Shown here piece after piece: positions 53,353-62,835 of a stretch of 64,000 nucleotides of DNA. Source of the stretch: Rhizobium rosettiformans W3 (GTDB lineage Bacteria > Pseudomonadota > Alphaproteobacteria > Rhizobiales > Rhizobiaceae); NCBI RefSeq assembly GCF_004912135.1, contig NZ_STGU01000007.1:62001-126000 (forward strand), in the 5' to 3' direction. Each line of letters starts with the position of its first letter. Within the stretch, counting starts at the first letter, position 1. Position numbers and translations under genes: made by a program. The notes beneath the pieces are model-generated. The model saw only the letters and a list, made by a program, of their open reading frames with translations, was not told the DNA's origin and searched no databases.

Positions 53353-53481
53353 TTAGAACTTTGAGAGAAGATCCAGCCCGAGAACGGGCGCCGACAGGGC
53401 GGCGAGGCTCAAGAGAGAGAGCAGGGCAATGCGGAGCCTGCGGCTCCTGCGGGTTTGTACTCCGGTCCAATCATACGCCAT
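53353..53481 (-). CDS. Probable 42-residue membrane protein
   Basis: A short frame running from ATG 53481 to TAA 53353. It encodes a polar N-terminus (MAYDWTGVQTRRSRRLR), then a single hydrophobic helix (IALLSLLSLAALSAPVLGL) and DLLSKF. The positive-inside pattern predicts one inner-membrane span with the N-terminus in the cytoplasm. GAGGA stands 7 nt before the ATG. The stop abuts the bidirectional hairpin. These three points make it better than a random frame, but conservation cannot be checked here. Confidence 0.5.
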   Translation of the reverse strand: MAYDWTGVQTRRSRRLRIALLSLLSLAALSAPVLGLDLLSKF

Positions 53482-53719
53482 CACACGATCCTCATGATCA
53501 ACACAGGAAGACTCGGTCTTCCCGAATACCACGTTACGCCCCCGCCGACCGGGGTAGATGCCGAGGCTTGCCTGAGGCTTGCCGAAAGTCGCTGCGTGCC
53601 AGAATGGTGCAACGACCGCTCATGGTGTCACGAAGGCATTGCTTTGCAAGCATTCCCTGAAGAAGTGCTGCGTGCCGACCTGTGGATCATGTGGGTAACC
53701 CTGGTGCAGTGCGAAAGGC
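53482..53719. other. Spacer between the small membrane-protein gene and the hydrolase gene
   Basis: An open plus-strand frame from ATG 53493 encodes a cysteine-containing polypeptide, but it has no Shine-Dalgarno and runs into the opposite-strand hydrolase gene, so I do not call it. No repeat or hairpin of note is seen. Confidence 0.4.
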
Positions 53720-54580
53720 TCAGATCTGCTTCAGCCAGTCGATCGCCGGTTGCCAGAGGGTGTCCTTGAAGGCGGAACGAAAGAAGCCGAGATGGCCAAC
53801 GCGTCCGCCCGCTTCGGCGGGCGAGATCCAGCGGATTTCGGTGGGTGCACGGTGGTAGTATTTGAGCAGCGCATGCTGTGCCTTCGGTGTGCCCCAGGGA
53901 TCGTCCGTCAGGCCGATGGCGAGGATCGGCGTCTCGACCTCGGCGAAGCGCCGGGCTGCATCCATGCTCTCATCGGCGAAGAAATATTCGGGATGGCGGC
54001 CCCAGCGCGCCCATTCGCGGAAAATGCTGCCCGGAAGCGTCTGGCCGAGCCCGATGCGTCCCGGCACCTTGCCGAGCAGGGCCGCCAGCGGCACGCCGAC
54101 GAGGTTCATCTGGCTGAAGACCCGAAAACGCGGCTTGGTGTTGCCCCAGTAGCCGGTCATGGTCGCGACCATCAGGTACCGGGAGAACCTCTCGTGGCGT
54201 CCGCCAAGCGCGAGCACCTGGCCGCCGAAAGACTGTCCGACGCCGACGATGGGATGTTCCGGTGCTTCCAGTTCCAGACGCTCCAGCGCTGCGGGCATGT
54301 CGAGATGTGCCCAATCCCGCATCAGCAGAGGCTGGCGCCAGCTTTTCGGCGCCTGGGAGGACGCAACGCCGCGATAGTCGTATGTCAGGGCAGCGCGAAA
54401 CCCATGCACCGTGATGAGGTGTTCGGCGAAGCGGGCATAAAAGCCGCGCGGCACCGCGGCAGCGGAGGAGATGAGCGCCATGGGTCCGTCGCCGCTGCCG
54501 CGCATCAGCGTGCCATGCAGGGGGAACCCATCCGGTGCCCGAAATTCGACCTCCGCCCTTTCGACCTGATAATCGCTCAT
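53720..54580 (-). CDS. Alpha/beta hydrolase
   Basis: A 286-residue alpha/beta hydrolase with nucleophile elbow GQSFGG (GVGQSFGGQVLALGG) near residue 119. The likely acid lies in IGLTDDPWGTP and the His in GRVGHLGFFR near the C-terminus. The phrase AALTYDYRGVASS replaces the usual DxRGxG loop and marks a group seen in many proteobacteria with no assigned substrate. The gene stands alone, divergent from the DAHP synthase gene. Confidence 0.87.
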   Translation of the reverse strand: MSDYQVERAEVEFRAPDGFPLHGTLMRGSGDGPMALISSAAAVPRGFYARFAEHLITVHGFRAALTYDYRGVASSQAPKSWRQPLLMRDWAHLDMPAALERLELEAPEHPIVGVGQSFGGQVLALGGRHERFSRYLMVATMTGYWGNTKPRFRVFSQMNLVGVPLAALLGKVPGRIGLGQTLPGSIFREWARWGRHPEYFFADESMDAARRFAEVETPILAIGLTDDPWGTPKAQHALLKYYHRAPTEIRWISPAEAGGRVGHLGFFRSAFKDTLWQPAIDWLKQI

Positions 54581-54822
54581 GCAGAACCTCCCGTTCCGGA
54601 TTTACGGCGGATCTTACGTTTACGTGCAGGTCATATCAAGCAGCAGCCGCGAGGCATGGAAGGAGGATGCTGTTTGGCCTTGCCTCAGGCACCCGACGCC
54701 GGCTTTATAGATGCTCCTAAAGTCCCTAAACTACGCCTTTCCAAGCGGTGATTAACCGTTTATAAGCCCCCATCCGATGCGGCCGGGAGGTTGCCGCAGC
54801 TAGTTTTAGACAGGTGACGACC

Positions 54823-56199
54823 ATGGCGCAGAATTGGACCCCGAGCAGCTGGAGACAGAAGCCGATCAAGCAGGTTCCGGCTTATCCGGACCTTGACGCA
54901 TTGAAGGCAGCCGAGCAGCAGCTCTCGACCTATCCGCCGCTGGTCTTTGCGGGGGAAGCCCGCCGTCTGAAGAAGTCGCTTGCCCAGGTCGCAGAAGGCG
55001 AGGCCTTCCTGCTGCAGGGCGGTGACTGTGCCGAAAGCTTTGCCGAGCATGGCGCGGACAATATCCGCGACTTCTTCCGTGCGTTCCTGCAGATGGCCGT
55101 GGTCCTGACCTTCGGTGCGCAGCTGCCGGTCGTGAAGGTTGGCCGTATCGCCGGCCAGTTCGCCAAGCCGCGCTCCTCCGACATGGAAAAGATCGGCGAT
55201 GTCGAGCTGCCGAGCTACCGCGGCGACATCATCAACGGCATCGAATTCACCGAAGATGCGCGCGTTCCGAACCCGGAGCGCCAGCTGATGGCTTACCGCC
55301 AGTCGGCTGCGACGCTGAACCTGCTGCGCGCGTTTGCCATGGGTGGCTATGCCAATCTCGAAAACGTGCACCAATGGATGCTCGGCTTCGTCAAGGACAG
55401 CCCGCAGGCCGAGCGCTACCGCAAGCTCGCCGACCGCATTTCCGAGACCATGGACTTCATGAAGGCCGTGGGCATCACGTCGGAAAACAATCCGAGCCTG
55501 CGTGAAACCGATTTCTTCACCAGCCACGAAGCGTTGCTTCTCGGCTATGAAGAGGCGCTGACCCGCGTCGATTCCACCTCGGGCGACTGGTACGCCACAT
55601 CAGGCCACATGATCTGGATCGGCGACCGCACCCGTCAGGCCGACCACGCGCATCTCGAATACTGCCGCGGGATCAAGAACCCGATCGGTCTGAAGTGCGG
55701 TCCGTCGCTGCAGGCTGACGATCTCCTGAACCTGATCGACATCCTGAACCCGCAGAACGAAGCCGGCCGCCTGACGCTGATCTGCCGCTTCGGTCACGAC
55801 AAGGTTGCCGAGCACCTGCCGCGCCTCATTCGTGCCGTCGAGCGCGAAGGCCGCAAGGTCGTGTGGTCCTGCGATCCGATGCATGGCAACACGATCACGC
55901 TCAACAACTACAAGACCCGTCCGTTCGAGCGGATCCTGTCGGAAGTCGAGAGCTTCTTCCAGATCCACCGTGCCGAAGGTTCGCATCCGGGCGGCATCCA
56001 TATCGAGATGACCGGCAAGGACGTGACCGAATGCACCGGCGGTGCGCGTGCCGTCACCGGCAATGATCTGGCCGACCGCTACCACACCCATTGCGACCCG
56101 CGCCTCAACGCCGACCAGGCGCTCGAGCTCGCCTTCCTGCTCGCCGAGCGGATGAAGAGCGGCCGCGACGAAAAGCGGATGATGGTTGCGAACGGCTGA
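54823..56199 (+). CDS. Class II 3-deoxy-7-phosphoheptulonate (DAHP) synthase
   Basis: A 458-residue plant-type DAHP synthase, first enzyme of the shikimate pathway (PEP plus erythrose 4-phosphate). Class II features are [18 protein letters not shown] at the N-terminus, [10 protein letters not shown] with the metal-binding Cys, [19 protein letters not shown] and [20 protein letters not shown] 54823 has AGGTGA 6 nt upstream. It stands alone with its own terminator. rpiA nearby supplies the pentose pathway that makes erythrose 4-phosphate. Confidence 0.95.
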   Translation: MAQNWTPSSWRQKPIKQVPAYPDLDALKAAEQQLSTYPPLVFAGEARRLKKSLAQVAEGEAFLLQGGDCAESFAEHGADNIRDFFRAFLQMAVVLTFGAQLPVVKVGRIAGQFAKPRSSDMEKIGDVELPSYRGDIINGIEFTEDARVPNPERQLMAYRQSAATLNLLRAFAMGGYANLENVHQWMLGFVKDSPQAERYRKLADRISETMDFMKAVGITSENNPSLRETDFFTSHEALLLGYEEALTRVDSTSGDWYATSGHMIWIGDRTRQADHAHLEYCRGIKNPIGLKCGPSLQADDLLNLIDILNPQNEAGRLTLICRFGHDKVAEHLPRLIRAVEREGRKVVWSCDPMHGNTITLNNYKTRPFERILSEVESFFQIHRAEGSHPGGIHIEMTGKDVTECTGGARAVTGNDLADRYHTHCDPRLNADQALELAFLLAERMKSGRDEKRMMVANG

Positions 56200-56228
56200 A
56201 ACATAGTTTCAGATTTCCGAGTTTGACG

Positions 56229-56259
56229 ACCGGGCGGGCTTCTGTGAGGCTCGCCCGGT
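56229..56259 (+). terminator. Terminator after DAHP synthase gene
   Basis: ACCGGGCG (56229-56236) pairs with CGCCCGGT (56252-56259). The stem can extend inward by a G-U and two G-C pairs, and it is followed by TTTCGTTTCGG. It is 29 nt after the stop. Confidence 0.75.
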
Positions 56260-56281
56260 TTTCGTTTCGGAGGTGGATCAT

Positions 56282-56677
56282 ATGGAAGAGAAGACGGGGC
56301 GCTGCCTCTGTGGCGCAGTGGTCATTACGGTTCGCGGTGAACTTGGGCCGGTCAGCTATTGCCACTGCTCACAATGCCGTCGCCAGACCGGGCTCTACTA
56401 CGCGACCACAGATGCGGCGGTCGCGGATGTGGACATTTCGGGAAGTGACAAGATCGGCAGCTTCCGGGCAAGCCCGGATGCGCAGCGGGCCTTTTGTCGG
56501 GAATGCGGCTCGCCGCTCTACTGGAAGGCGGATGGGGGCTCGCGACTGTCGCTCATGGCCGGCCTCTTCCCGAATCCGACCGGGCTGACGGGCGGTTCGC
56601 ATATCTTTTGCGCGGACAAAGGTGACTTCTACGAGATCAATGACGGCCTGCCGCAATATCCGGCGAGCAGCAGCTGA
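56282..56677 (+). CDS. GFA family (glutathione-dependent formaldehyde-activating-like) zinc protein
   Basis: A 131-residue Mss4/GFA-fold protein. The zinc ligands are in pairs: GRCLCGAV (Cys8 and Cys10), SYCHCSQCRRQTG (Cys27, Cys29 and Cys32), and FCRECGSPLYW later. The founding member promotes S-hydroxymethylglutathione formation, but most relatives have no known role, so the name is only a family label. GGAGG stands 8 nt before ATG 56282. Convergent with the two-HTH regulator, 6 nt apart. Confidence 0.87.
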   Translation: MEEKTGRCLCGAVVITVRGELGPVSYCHCSQCRRQTGLYYATTDAAVADVDISGSDKIGSFRASPDAQRAFCRECGSPLYWKADGGSRLSLMAGLFPNPTGLTGGSHIFCADKGDFYEINDGLPQYPASSS

Positions 56678-56683
56678 TCGTCA

Positions 56684-57574
56684 TCAGGCAGCCGCGGCGT
56701 TTCCAGCCTTGATGCCCAGTTGATCCAGAGCCATGTGATAGGCTTGGTCGATGGCGGCGAATTTGGCCGACTGCCAGGTGAAGTAGTCCTCGATGAAACG
56801 GCTGGTGAGCAGCAGGTCGCCACGACGGCGCGGCTGCTCCCAGTAGAGTAGCTCTTCCGTCTCCGCCTTCTTGAACATGCGCTTCAGATTGGTGGTCGAA
56901 ACCTGGTAGGTCTCGCTCAACTCCACCAGCGTCACGGGGCCGCAGGATACGGTGGGGGCCGAACGGTCGATATTGTCGAGGCGGGCGGTCAGATCATGCA
57001 GGATCATGCCGCCGAGATCGGACCAGAGGAAGTGGCCGATCGAGTCCGCCGGTTCACGCCAGAGCGGGTCGGCAACCATGATGTCTGCGCCGATCGGCTG
57101 GGCGATGAGGAAGATGCGCTCTTCCGCCAGCGAGGTCATTTCGCGGTTGCCGCCGTCTAGCCTATCGAGGCAGGCCAGATGGCCGTCGAACCAGCTGCGC
57201 AGGCCATTGAGGCTGATCTCTGTCGGTTCGAGAACGCGCACGCGCTTGTCGGGCACATCGGGGACGTCCCGGAGGAACTTGTAGGCCACCAGTTCTGCCA
57301 GATAGCCGGTCGCCGTGTTGCGGCTTGCAGCCCCCAGGCGCATCACGGTCTCCACGAAGCGCGTCGCCGTCAGGCCGGAAAGCGGATCGTCCTCAGTCCG
57401 GCGCAGGGCAAGCGCAAAGACCGAATGCGTCATCAGCCACTTGCGATGAGAGGCCTTCAGGCGCGACATGCGCGGTGTGCGCATGTGGATGCCGATGAGG
57501 TGCTTGGCAATTTGCTTTTCGATGGCAGGATAAAGCGGATGGGCAACAATATCTGCGCGTGACATCGGGGGCAT
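56684..57574 (-). CDS. Probable transcriptional regulator with two helix-turn-helix regions
   Basis: I do not recognise a named family for this 296-residue protein. Two winged-helix-like regions are visible. One spans ~72-120 (RLGAASRNTATGYLAELVA, then DKRVRVLEPTE, which resembles a MarR wing). The other spans ~205-262 (VTLVELSETYQVSTTNLKRM, then RRRGDLLLTSRFI). The middle (~125-200) is mixed alpha/beta and could bind a ligand. No membrane segment. A palindrome 42 nt upstream of its start may be its operator. The DNA-binding role is inferred from these patterns. Confidence 0.72.
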   Translation of the reverse strand: MPPMSRADIVAHPLYPAIEKQIAKHLIGIHMRTPRMSRLKASHRKWLMTHSVFALALRRTEDDPLSGLTATRFVETVMRLGAASRNTATGYLAELVAYKFLRDVPDVPDKRVRVLEPTEISLNGLRSWFDGHLACLDRLDGGNREMTSLAEERIFLIAQPIGADIMVADPLWREPADSIGHFLWSDLGGMILHDLTARLDNIDRSAPTVSCGPVTLVELSETYQVSTTNLKRMFKKAETEELLYWEQPRRRGDLLLTSRFIEDYFTWQSAKFAAIDQAYHMALDQLGIKAGNAAAA

Positions 57575-57615
57575 GGCAATAGCTCTGTTCTAAACTTTAA
57601 GTCATCAGAGTGTTG

Positions 57616-57631
57616 GAACGCACAAGCGTTC
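57616..57631. promoter_or_regulatory. Palindrome upstream of the two-HTH regulator gene
   Basis: GAACGC-ACAA-GCGTTC, a perfect 6-bp inverted repeat with a 4-bp spacer, lies 42 nt upstream of the regulator start, in an AT-rich promoter region. A candidate autoregulatory site. Confidence 0.4.
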
Positions 57632-57775
57632 GGGCAAGAACAGTTATCTTAATACTGTCAAGCACGCTGATTTATCGAACAAAAAAAGTCTATGGCCGAA
57701 ATTGGGTGACGCTGCAAGAGCGGCACCCGATCAAAACCTCTTTATGGATAATTGTGATTGGAAGTAATGACCGGT

Positions 57776-59707
57776 TCAACTGGTGGGTTGAAGTCGATCC
57801 GCCTGCTCGGGGAAGAAGCGCTCGAGACCAAAACCTTCCCCGAACATCACGTCATGCTGCAGGAAGCGGTAATCACGAATGAGCGGATCAATGCCACCGG
57901 CCAGCGCCCAGTCTGCCTGCGCCTTGTTGTTGCGGCCGATCAGCTGGTGTCTGTCGATCACCGCATAGCGCTCGGCAACGCGGCCGAGCATGCCGGTATA
58001 ATAGGGGTGACGATACCCCGCCATGTGCACGATGTAATAGGGCAGCTGTGACGGGCTGATCGAGCCGATGTCCTTCTGGACGCCGCGCTTGGACGACCAG
58101 ACGACCAGCGGCGTCTCATGCTCGCGCTTCATCGTCTCGACCGAGGCCTTGCGGGTGGCCACCACATTCGGCATGTAGCCGCTTTCGGTGTATACGGCAT
58201 TCAGCGGCGGCAGATGGTCGCCGAAGAGGACGATGATGGTCTCGCGGCGGCGCTTCTTGGCCCAGTCCATCAGTGCCTTCAGGCTCTGATCCGCTTCCTT
58301 CACACCTTGGGTATAGGTAGCTAGGGCGCTCGTGCTGGCATCCGAGAGCGTCGGTGCGTCAACCTCGATCGTGTTCTTGGCATAACGATTGGCTTCGTAA
58401 GGTCCGTGTCCCTGAAGCGTCACGGCGAAGAAGAAGAAGGGCTCGTCGGTGTTGTCCGCTTCCTTGATGATGTAGCGCGTCAGGTCCTCGTCCGAGGCAA
58501 AGATGCCGCGCTTGTTCATCGCCGGCATGTTTTCCTCGGAATGGAATTCCTGAAAGCCGAGCGACTGATAGACGTTGGTGCGATTCCAGAACCAGCCTTC
58601 GAACGGGTGGAAGGCCTTGGTCACATAGCCTTTGGACTCGAAGAAGGTCGCGAGCGAGGGAACGGGGCGGCGGATATACTGCTGATAGGGGATGCTGCCA
58701 TAGGGCAGGAAGGCATTGGAGAAGCCGGTGAGCGCCTCGAACTCGACGTTTGCAGTCATGCCGCCGAATTCCGGGGAGAAGACTGCGCCCGACTGCGCCG
58801 CGCGGATCACCGGCATGGGGTCTGCCGAATAGCGGACCGCGCTCATCTTCGTCGGATCCCAGAGCGACTCGCTCATCACCATGATCACGTCGGCCTGACG
58901 TCCGGAAAAGAAGGATGCCGGCAGAAGGTCGGTCTGCATGTCGGAGATCGCGACATTGCTATAGCCCGCCGGCGCGCTGACGGAGGCCATCGGCACGTTG
59001 AAGGCAAAGGCCAGCAGAAAGCCGTTGTGGCGGTAGTTTTCCTTCTGGTCCCACATCATCGGAACGATGTTCAACCGATCGCGGACGGCCGAGAAGGCCA
59101 TCGGGTCCATCAGCGTGGCAAAGGCGGCAAGCAGCGGGAAGGCGAGGGCGAGCCGCAGGCCGCGGCCCGTCAGGTTCAGCCGCGGAAACACTTTGCGGCT
59201 CTTCCAGATCAAGGCGCCGAAAGCTGCGATCAAAACCACGCTGCCAATGCCGAGTGCGATGGCCTTCAGGGGTTCAGCGGCAACCATCGCCGGCATGAGC
59301 TGCAGGATCTGGCGCCCGAAGAGCAGGTCGCTCGGGAAAAGCGGGTCCGACAGGAAGAGCTGCTTCTGCCCGGAGAAGAAGGCGGGCAACAGCGCCAGGG
59401 GCGCGATGAGGAGTGTGGACTGGTAGGCCTTGCCGATGATTGCGTCGGCGAAACAGAGGGCCAGAAAGACGATACCCACGGCCACGAGCCCAGGACGGCT
59501 CGACGACGTCAGATATTCCACCACATCGACCATGGTGCCGCGCGCCAGCACTTCGCTCAGCATGACAATGGCGACAGCGATCAGTGCGGTGTTGACGCAT
59601 TGAACCGCCAGCTGGAGTGCAAAGGAGTTTCCGAAGTCCCGTTCGCGGGTCGCGCCGAAGGAATTGAAGAATGTCGCGACAAGCGATTTCGGGGTGGGCT
59701 GGGCCAC
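57776..59707 (-). CDS. LTA synthase-like phosphoglycerol transferase (sulfatase superfamily)
   Basis: A 643-residue membrane enzyme. Four to five helices occupy ~30-215 and a periplasmic alkaline-phosphatase-fold domain follows from ~270. Active-site features of the LtaS/OpgB group are ADVIMVMSESLWDPTK (metal Glu), GMTANVEFEALTG with nucleophile Thr318, LQGHGPYE and LFGDHLPPL. Gram-negative bacteria lack lipoteichoic acid, so in rhizobia the likely acceptor is periplasmic cyclic glucan, with phosphatidylglycerol as donor. This is inference. DgkA in this window would recycle the diacylglycerol. A PHO-box-like repeat array lies upstream. Confidence 0.88.
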   Translation of the reverse strand: MAQPTPKSLVATFFNSFGATRERDFGNSFALQLAVQCVNTALIAVAIVMLSEVLARGTMVDVVEYLTSSSRPGLVAVGIVFLALCFADAIIGKAYQSTLLIAPLALLPAFFSGQKQLFLSDPLFPSDLLFGRQILQLMPAMVAAEPLKAIALGIGSVVLIAAFGALIWKSRKVFPRLNLTGRGLRLALAFPLLAAFATLMDPMAFSAVRDRLNIVPMMWDQKENYRHNGFLLAFAFNVPMASVSAPAGYSNVAISDMQTDLLPASFFSGRQADVIMVMSESLWDPTKMSAVRYSADPMPVIRAAQSGAVFSPEFGGMTANVEFEALTGFSNAFLPYGSIPYQQYIRRPVPSLATFFESKGYVTKAFHPFEGWFWNRTNVYQSLGFQEFHSEENMPAMNKRGIFASDEDLTRYIIKEADNTDEPFFFFAVTLQGHGPYEANRYAKNTIEVDAPTLSDASTSALATYTQGVKEADQSLKALMDWAKKRRRETIIVLFGDHLPPLNAVYTESGYMPNVVATRKASVETMKREHETPLVVWSSKRGVQKDIGSISPSQLPYYIVHMAGYRHPYYTGMLGRVAERYAVIDRHQLIGRNNKAQADWALAGGIDPLIRDYRFLQHDVMFGEGFGLERFFPEQADRLQPTS

Positions 59708-59730
59708 GTCGTACTCCAGGTCATGAGCAA

Positions 59731-59785
59731 GTGTCGTGAAAGTTTCGCACAGATGTCACATAAGTGTCATGAATGCTACATGAAC
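59731..59785. promoter_or_regulatory. PHO-box-like array of 11-bp phased direct repeats
   Basis: Successive 11-mers start with GTGTCGT (59731), GTTTCGC (59742), ATGTCAC (59753), GTGTCAT (59764) and GCTACAT (59775). The two best, ATGTCAC-ATAA-GTGTCAT, match the PhoB box pattern of 7-bp TGTCA-type repeats separated by 4 AT-rich bases. The array lies 24 nt upstream of the phosphoglycerol transferase start and 123 nt before nadE, oriented toward nadE. Phosphate control is inferred. Confidence 0.5.
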
Positions 59786-59907
59786 CGTGGCGTTCGAGGG
59801 TTTGTTCCCTGAATTTCGAGGGGCTTGGTTAGCGGCTCGGGAGGTTGCGGAACACTTGCTCGACATGCATCGTTGCGGTCGAACGGGTGAGCGGCTAAAT
59901 CGGTGTC

Positions 59908-61587
59908 ATGAGCGAAGCAAAGAAGATCTCCGACGTCCTGCGTATTGCGGTGGCACAGTTCAATCCGATTGTCGGCGATGTCGCCGGCAATCTGGCCAAG
60001 GCACGTGCTGCGCGGGCTGAAGCCGCCGGACAGGGGGCGGACCTTCTGCTCCTGACGGAACTCTTCATTTCCGGCTATCCGCCCGAGGATCTCGTCTTGA
60101 AGCCGGCCTTCCTGAAGGCTTGCCTGGAGGCCGTCGAGGCGCTTGCCGCCGATACGTCCGACAACGGCCCGGGCGTGATCGTCGGCTTCCCACGCCAGGG
60201 GGAGAAGGGGCGGCACAACTCCGTCGCGATCCTCGACGGCGGCAAGATCCTGGCGTTCCGCGACAAGATCGATCTGCCGAACTATGGCGAGTTCGACGAG
60301 AAGCGTGTCTTCGTCGAAGGCGAGATGCCGGGGCCGGTGAACTTCCGCGGCGTGCGGATCGGCGTGCCGATCTGCGAGGAAATCTGGAATGATCTCGGCG
60401 TCTGCGAGACGCTGGCCGAGACCGGGGCCGAGATCCTGCTCGTGCCGAATGGCTCGCCCTATTATCGCGGCAAGGTCGATGTGCGCCATCAGGTGGCGTT
60501 GCGCCAAGTCATCGAAACCGGACTGCCCCTCATCTTCGCGAACCAGCTCGGGGGCCAGGACGAACTCGTTTTCGACGGCGCAAGCTTCGCCTTCAACGGC
60601 GACAAGTCGCTTGCCTTCCAGATGAGCCAGTTCGAGGAAACGCTTTCGGTCACGACCTGGAAGCGCACGTCGGATGGCTGGCGCTGCGAGCACGGGCCGA
60701 TGTCGCGGATCCCTGAGAAGGAAGAGGCCGATTACCGCGCCTGCGTGCTCGGCTTCCGCGATTACGTGAACAAGAATGGTTTCAAGAGCGTGGTGCTCGG
60801 GCTCTCCGGCGGTATCGACTCAGCTATATGCGCGGCAATCGCCGTCGATGCGCTGGGCGAAGAGCGGGTGCGCACGATCATGCTGCCCTACCGCTACACC
60901 TCGCAGGAGAGCTTCGCGGACGCAGAGGCCTGTGCCAAGGCGCTCGGCTGCCATTACGACATCGTGCCGATCCAGGAGCCGGTCGAAGGCTTCCTCTCAT
61001 CGCTTTCGGAAATGTTCGAGGGCACGGAGAGCGGCATCACCGAAGAGAACCTGCAGAGCCGCACGCGCGGCACCATTCTCATGGCGATCTCCAACAAGTT
61101 TGGCTCAATGGTCGTGACGACCGGCAACAAGTCGGAGATGTCGGTCGGTTACGCCACGCTTTACGGCGACATGAACGGTGGCTTCAATCCGATCAAGGAC
61201 CTCTACAAGATGCAGGTCTATGCGCTGTCGGCCTGGCGCAACGAGAACGTGCCGCCAGGTGCGCTCGGCCCCTCGGGCGAAGTCATCCCGGCCAATATCC
61301 TCTCGAAGGCGCCCTCCGCGGAGCTTCGTCCCAACCAGACCGACCAGGATTCGCTGCCGCCTTATCCTGTGCTCGACGACATCCTCGAATGCCTCGTTGA
61401 GAAGGAGATGGGTGTCGACGAGATCGTGGCGCGTGGCCATGACATCGCGACCGTCCACCGGGTCGAGCACCTGCTTTATCTCGCCGAATACAAGCGCCGC
61501 CAATCGGCGCCCGGCGTGAAAATCACCAAGAAGAACTTCGGGCGCGATCGTCGCTATCCGATCACGAACCGGTTCCGGGATCGCTGA
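59908..61587 (+). CDS. nadE: Glutamine-dependent NAD+ synthetase
   Basis: A 559-residue bifunctional enzyme converting deamido-NAD to NAD. The N-terminal nitrilase-type glutaminase domain (~8-260) has its Glu in TELFISGYPPEDL, Lys in KIDLPNYGEFDEKR and nucleophile Cys in GVPICEEIWN. The C-terminal synthetase domain (~275-555) has the PP-loop LGLSGGIDSA, TGNKSEMSVGY and the C-terminal KRRQSAPGVKI. The start is ATG 59908. A small membrane-protein gene follows after 2 nt. Confidence 0.95.
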   Translation: MSEAKKISDVLRIAVAQFNPIVGDVAGNLAKARAARAEAAGQGADLLLLTELFISGYPPEDLVLKPAFLKACLEAVEALAADTSDNGPGVIVGFPRQGEKGRHNSVAILDGGKILAFRDKIDLPNYGEFDEKRVFVEGEMPGPVNFRGVRIGVPICEEIWNDLGVCETLAETGAEILLVPNGSPYYRGKVDVRHQVALRQVIETGLPLIFANQLGGQDELVFDGASFAFNGDKSLAFQMSQFEETLSVTTWKRTSDGWRCEHGPMSRIPEKEEADYRACVLGFRDYVNKNGFKSVVLGLSGGIDSAICAAIAVDALGEERVRTIMLPYRYTSQESFADAEACAKALGCHYDIVPIQEPVEGFLSSLSEMFEGTESGITEENLQSRTRGTILMAISNKFGSMVVTTGNKSEMSVGYATLYGDMNGGFNPIKDLYKMQVYALSAWRNENVPPGALGPSGEVIPANILSKAPSAELRPNQTDQDSLPPYPVLDDILECLVEKEMGVDEIVARGHDIATVHRVEHLLYLAEYKRRQSAPGVKITKKNFGRDRRYPITNRFRDR

Positions 61588-61589
61588 GG

Positions 61590-61925
61590 GTGTCGACAGA
61601 GGATCGTTTGGCGCCGGCTACGATGCCGGATTTCACGGCGGAGGAGCGCAGCTATATCTTTGCTGTCGGAGCCCATGACAATCAGGATAGCGGGCTCTAT
61701 CGGGTGCTGTCGGGTGCTGCATACTTTCTGCCCTCCATGGCAATCGGCTGCTATGGCCTGTGGGAGGAAAGCTTCAAGATGCTCGGCATCGGGTTCGTGA
61801 CCCTGATCGTCAGCTTGTGCTGGGGTTTCTACACCGAGTGGCGCAATGCCCATATCGAGCGGACCGGCCGGACGGTCTTCGCCAAACTGCGCCAAGCGAT
61901 CGAAAGTCGCTCGGTCGCTGACTGA
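61590..61925 (+). CDS. Small two-helix membrane protein
   Basis: A 111-residue hypothetical protein with two hydrophobic segments (about 39-56 and 63-82) and a charged C-terminal tail ([15 protein letters not shown]). The start is uncertain: GTG 61590 lies 2 nt after nadE and suits coupled translation, while ATG 61623 ([11 protein letters not shown]) is also possible. No family recognised. It lies between nadE and the PD40 protein on one strand, so all three may share a transcript. Confidence 0.65.
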   Translation: MSTEDRLAPATMPDFTAEERSYIFAVGAHDNQDSGLYRVLSGAAYFLPSMAIGCYGLWEESFKMLGIGFVTLIVSLCWGFYTEWRNAHIERTGRTVFAKLRQAIESRSVAD

Positions 61926-61941
61926 TCATTCCAAGGAGACG

Positions 61942-62781
61942 ATGATGCGCAGTTCGGTCGAGATTTACGACATGGCGACCCGTGAAGCCGAGGTGGTCTG
62001 GCAGACGGAGGACCTCGTCGAGGCGCCCAACTGGTCGCGGGACGGCGAGTTCCTGGTGATCAATGGCGACGGCCTTCTGTACGCCCTGTCACTGGATGAG
62101 GACGATCCGGAGCCGGAACTGATCGACACGGGTTTTGCCGTCCGTCTCAACAATGATCACGGCATTTCCCCTGACGGCGCCTCAATTGCCTTTTCCGACC
62201 ATACGCTCTTCGGCAAGTCCTGCATCTACCTGCTCGGTGATGGCGATGAGGAGCCGCGCCAGGTGACCGAGAAGATGCCATCCTACTGGCACGGCTGGTC
62301 GCCGGATGGAAAGCAACTTGCCTATTGCGGCGATCGCGATGGCGTTTTCGACATCTACACGATCTCGACCAAGGGTGGGCCAGAGAAGCGGTTGACCCAT
62401 GGGGAGGGCCACAATGACGGTCCCGATTACTCTCCCGATGGACAGTGGATCTATTTCAACTCCAGCCGCACCGGCACGATGCAGATCTGGCGCATGCGGA
62501 CCGATGGCAGTGATCTTGAGCGTCTGACCTCGGACGGCTATGGCGACTGGTTCCCGCATCCGTCGCCGGACGGAAGCAAGGTTCTGTTCCTCTCCTATGT
62601 CGAGGATATCTCCGGACATCCGCGCGATAAGCAGGTCAGGCTGCGGCTGATGGATGCCGATGGCGGCAATGTCGAGACCCTGTTCGAGTTCTTCGGCGGG
62701 CAGGGCAGCATCAACGTGCCGAACTGGTCGCCGGATGGATCGGCCTTCGCCTTCGTCCGCTATTTCCCCGTGCCTGATTGA
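61942..62781 (+). CDS. TolB-like beta-propeller protein (PD40 repeats)
   Basis: A 279-residue protein composed of WD40-like PD40 blades. The repeated motif appears several times: [61 protein letters not shown] and [12 protein letters not shown], consistent with a six-bladed propeller. There is no signal peptide, so unlike TolB it is probably cytoplasmic. The function is unknown. AAGGAG precedes two adjacent ATGs (61942 and 61945). Confidence 0.85.
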   Translation: MMRSSVEIYDMATREAEVVWQTEDLVEAPNWSRDGEFLVINGDGLLYALSLDEDDPEPELIDTGFAVRLNNDHGISPDGASIAFSDHTLFGKSCIYLLGDGDEEPRQVTEKMPSYWHGWSPDGKQLAYCGDRDGVFDIYTISTKGGPEKRLTHGEGHNDGPDYSPDGQWIYFNSSRTGTMQIWRMRTDGSDLERLTSDGYGDWFPHPSPDGSKVLFLSYVEDISGHPRDKQVRLRLMDADGGNVETLFEFFGGQGSINVPNWSPDGSAFAFVRYFPVPD

Positions 62782-62835
62782 GGCTGTCGTTTTTGATCTG
62801 TCGCTCGTGCGCTATCTGACGTAAAACAACCCCGT

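Noticed and set aside
53493..53769. A plus-strand frame encoding a cysteine-containing polypeptide
   Set aside because: No Shine-Dalgarno, overlap with the hydrolase gene on the other strand, and no recognisable motif.
58406..59812. A 468-codon plus-strand frame opposite the phosphoglycerol transferase gene
   Set aside because: Shadow frame. The minus strand has the intact sulfatase-family active site and membrane helices.
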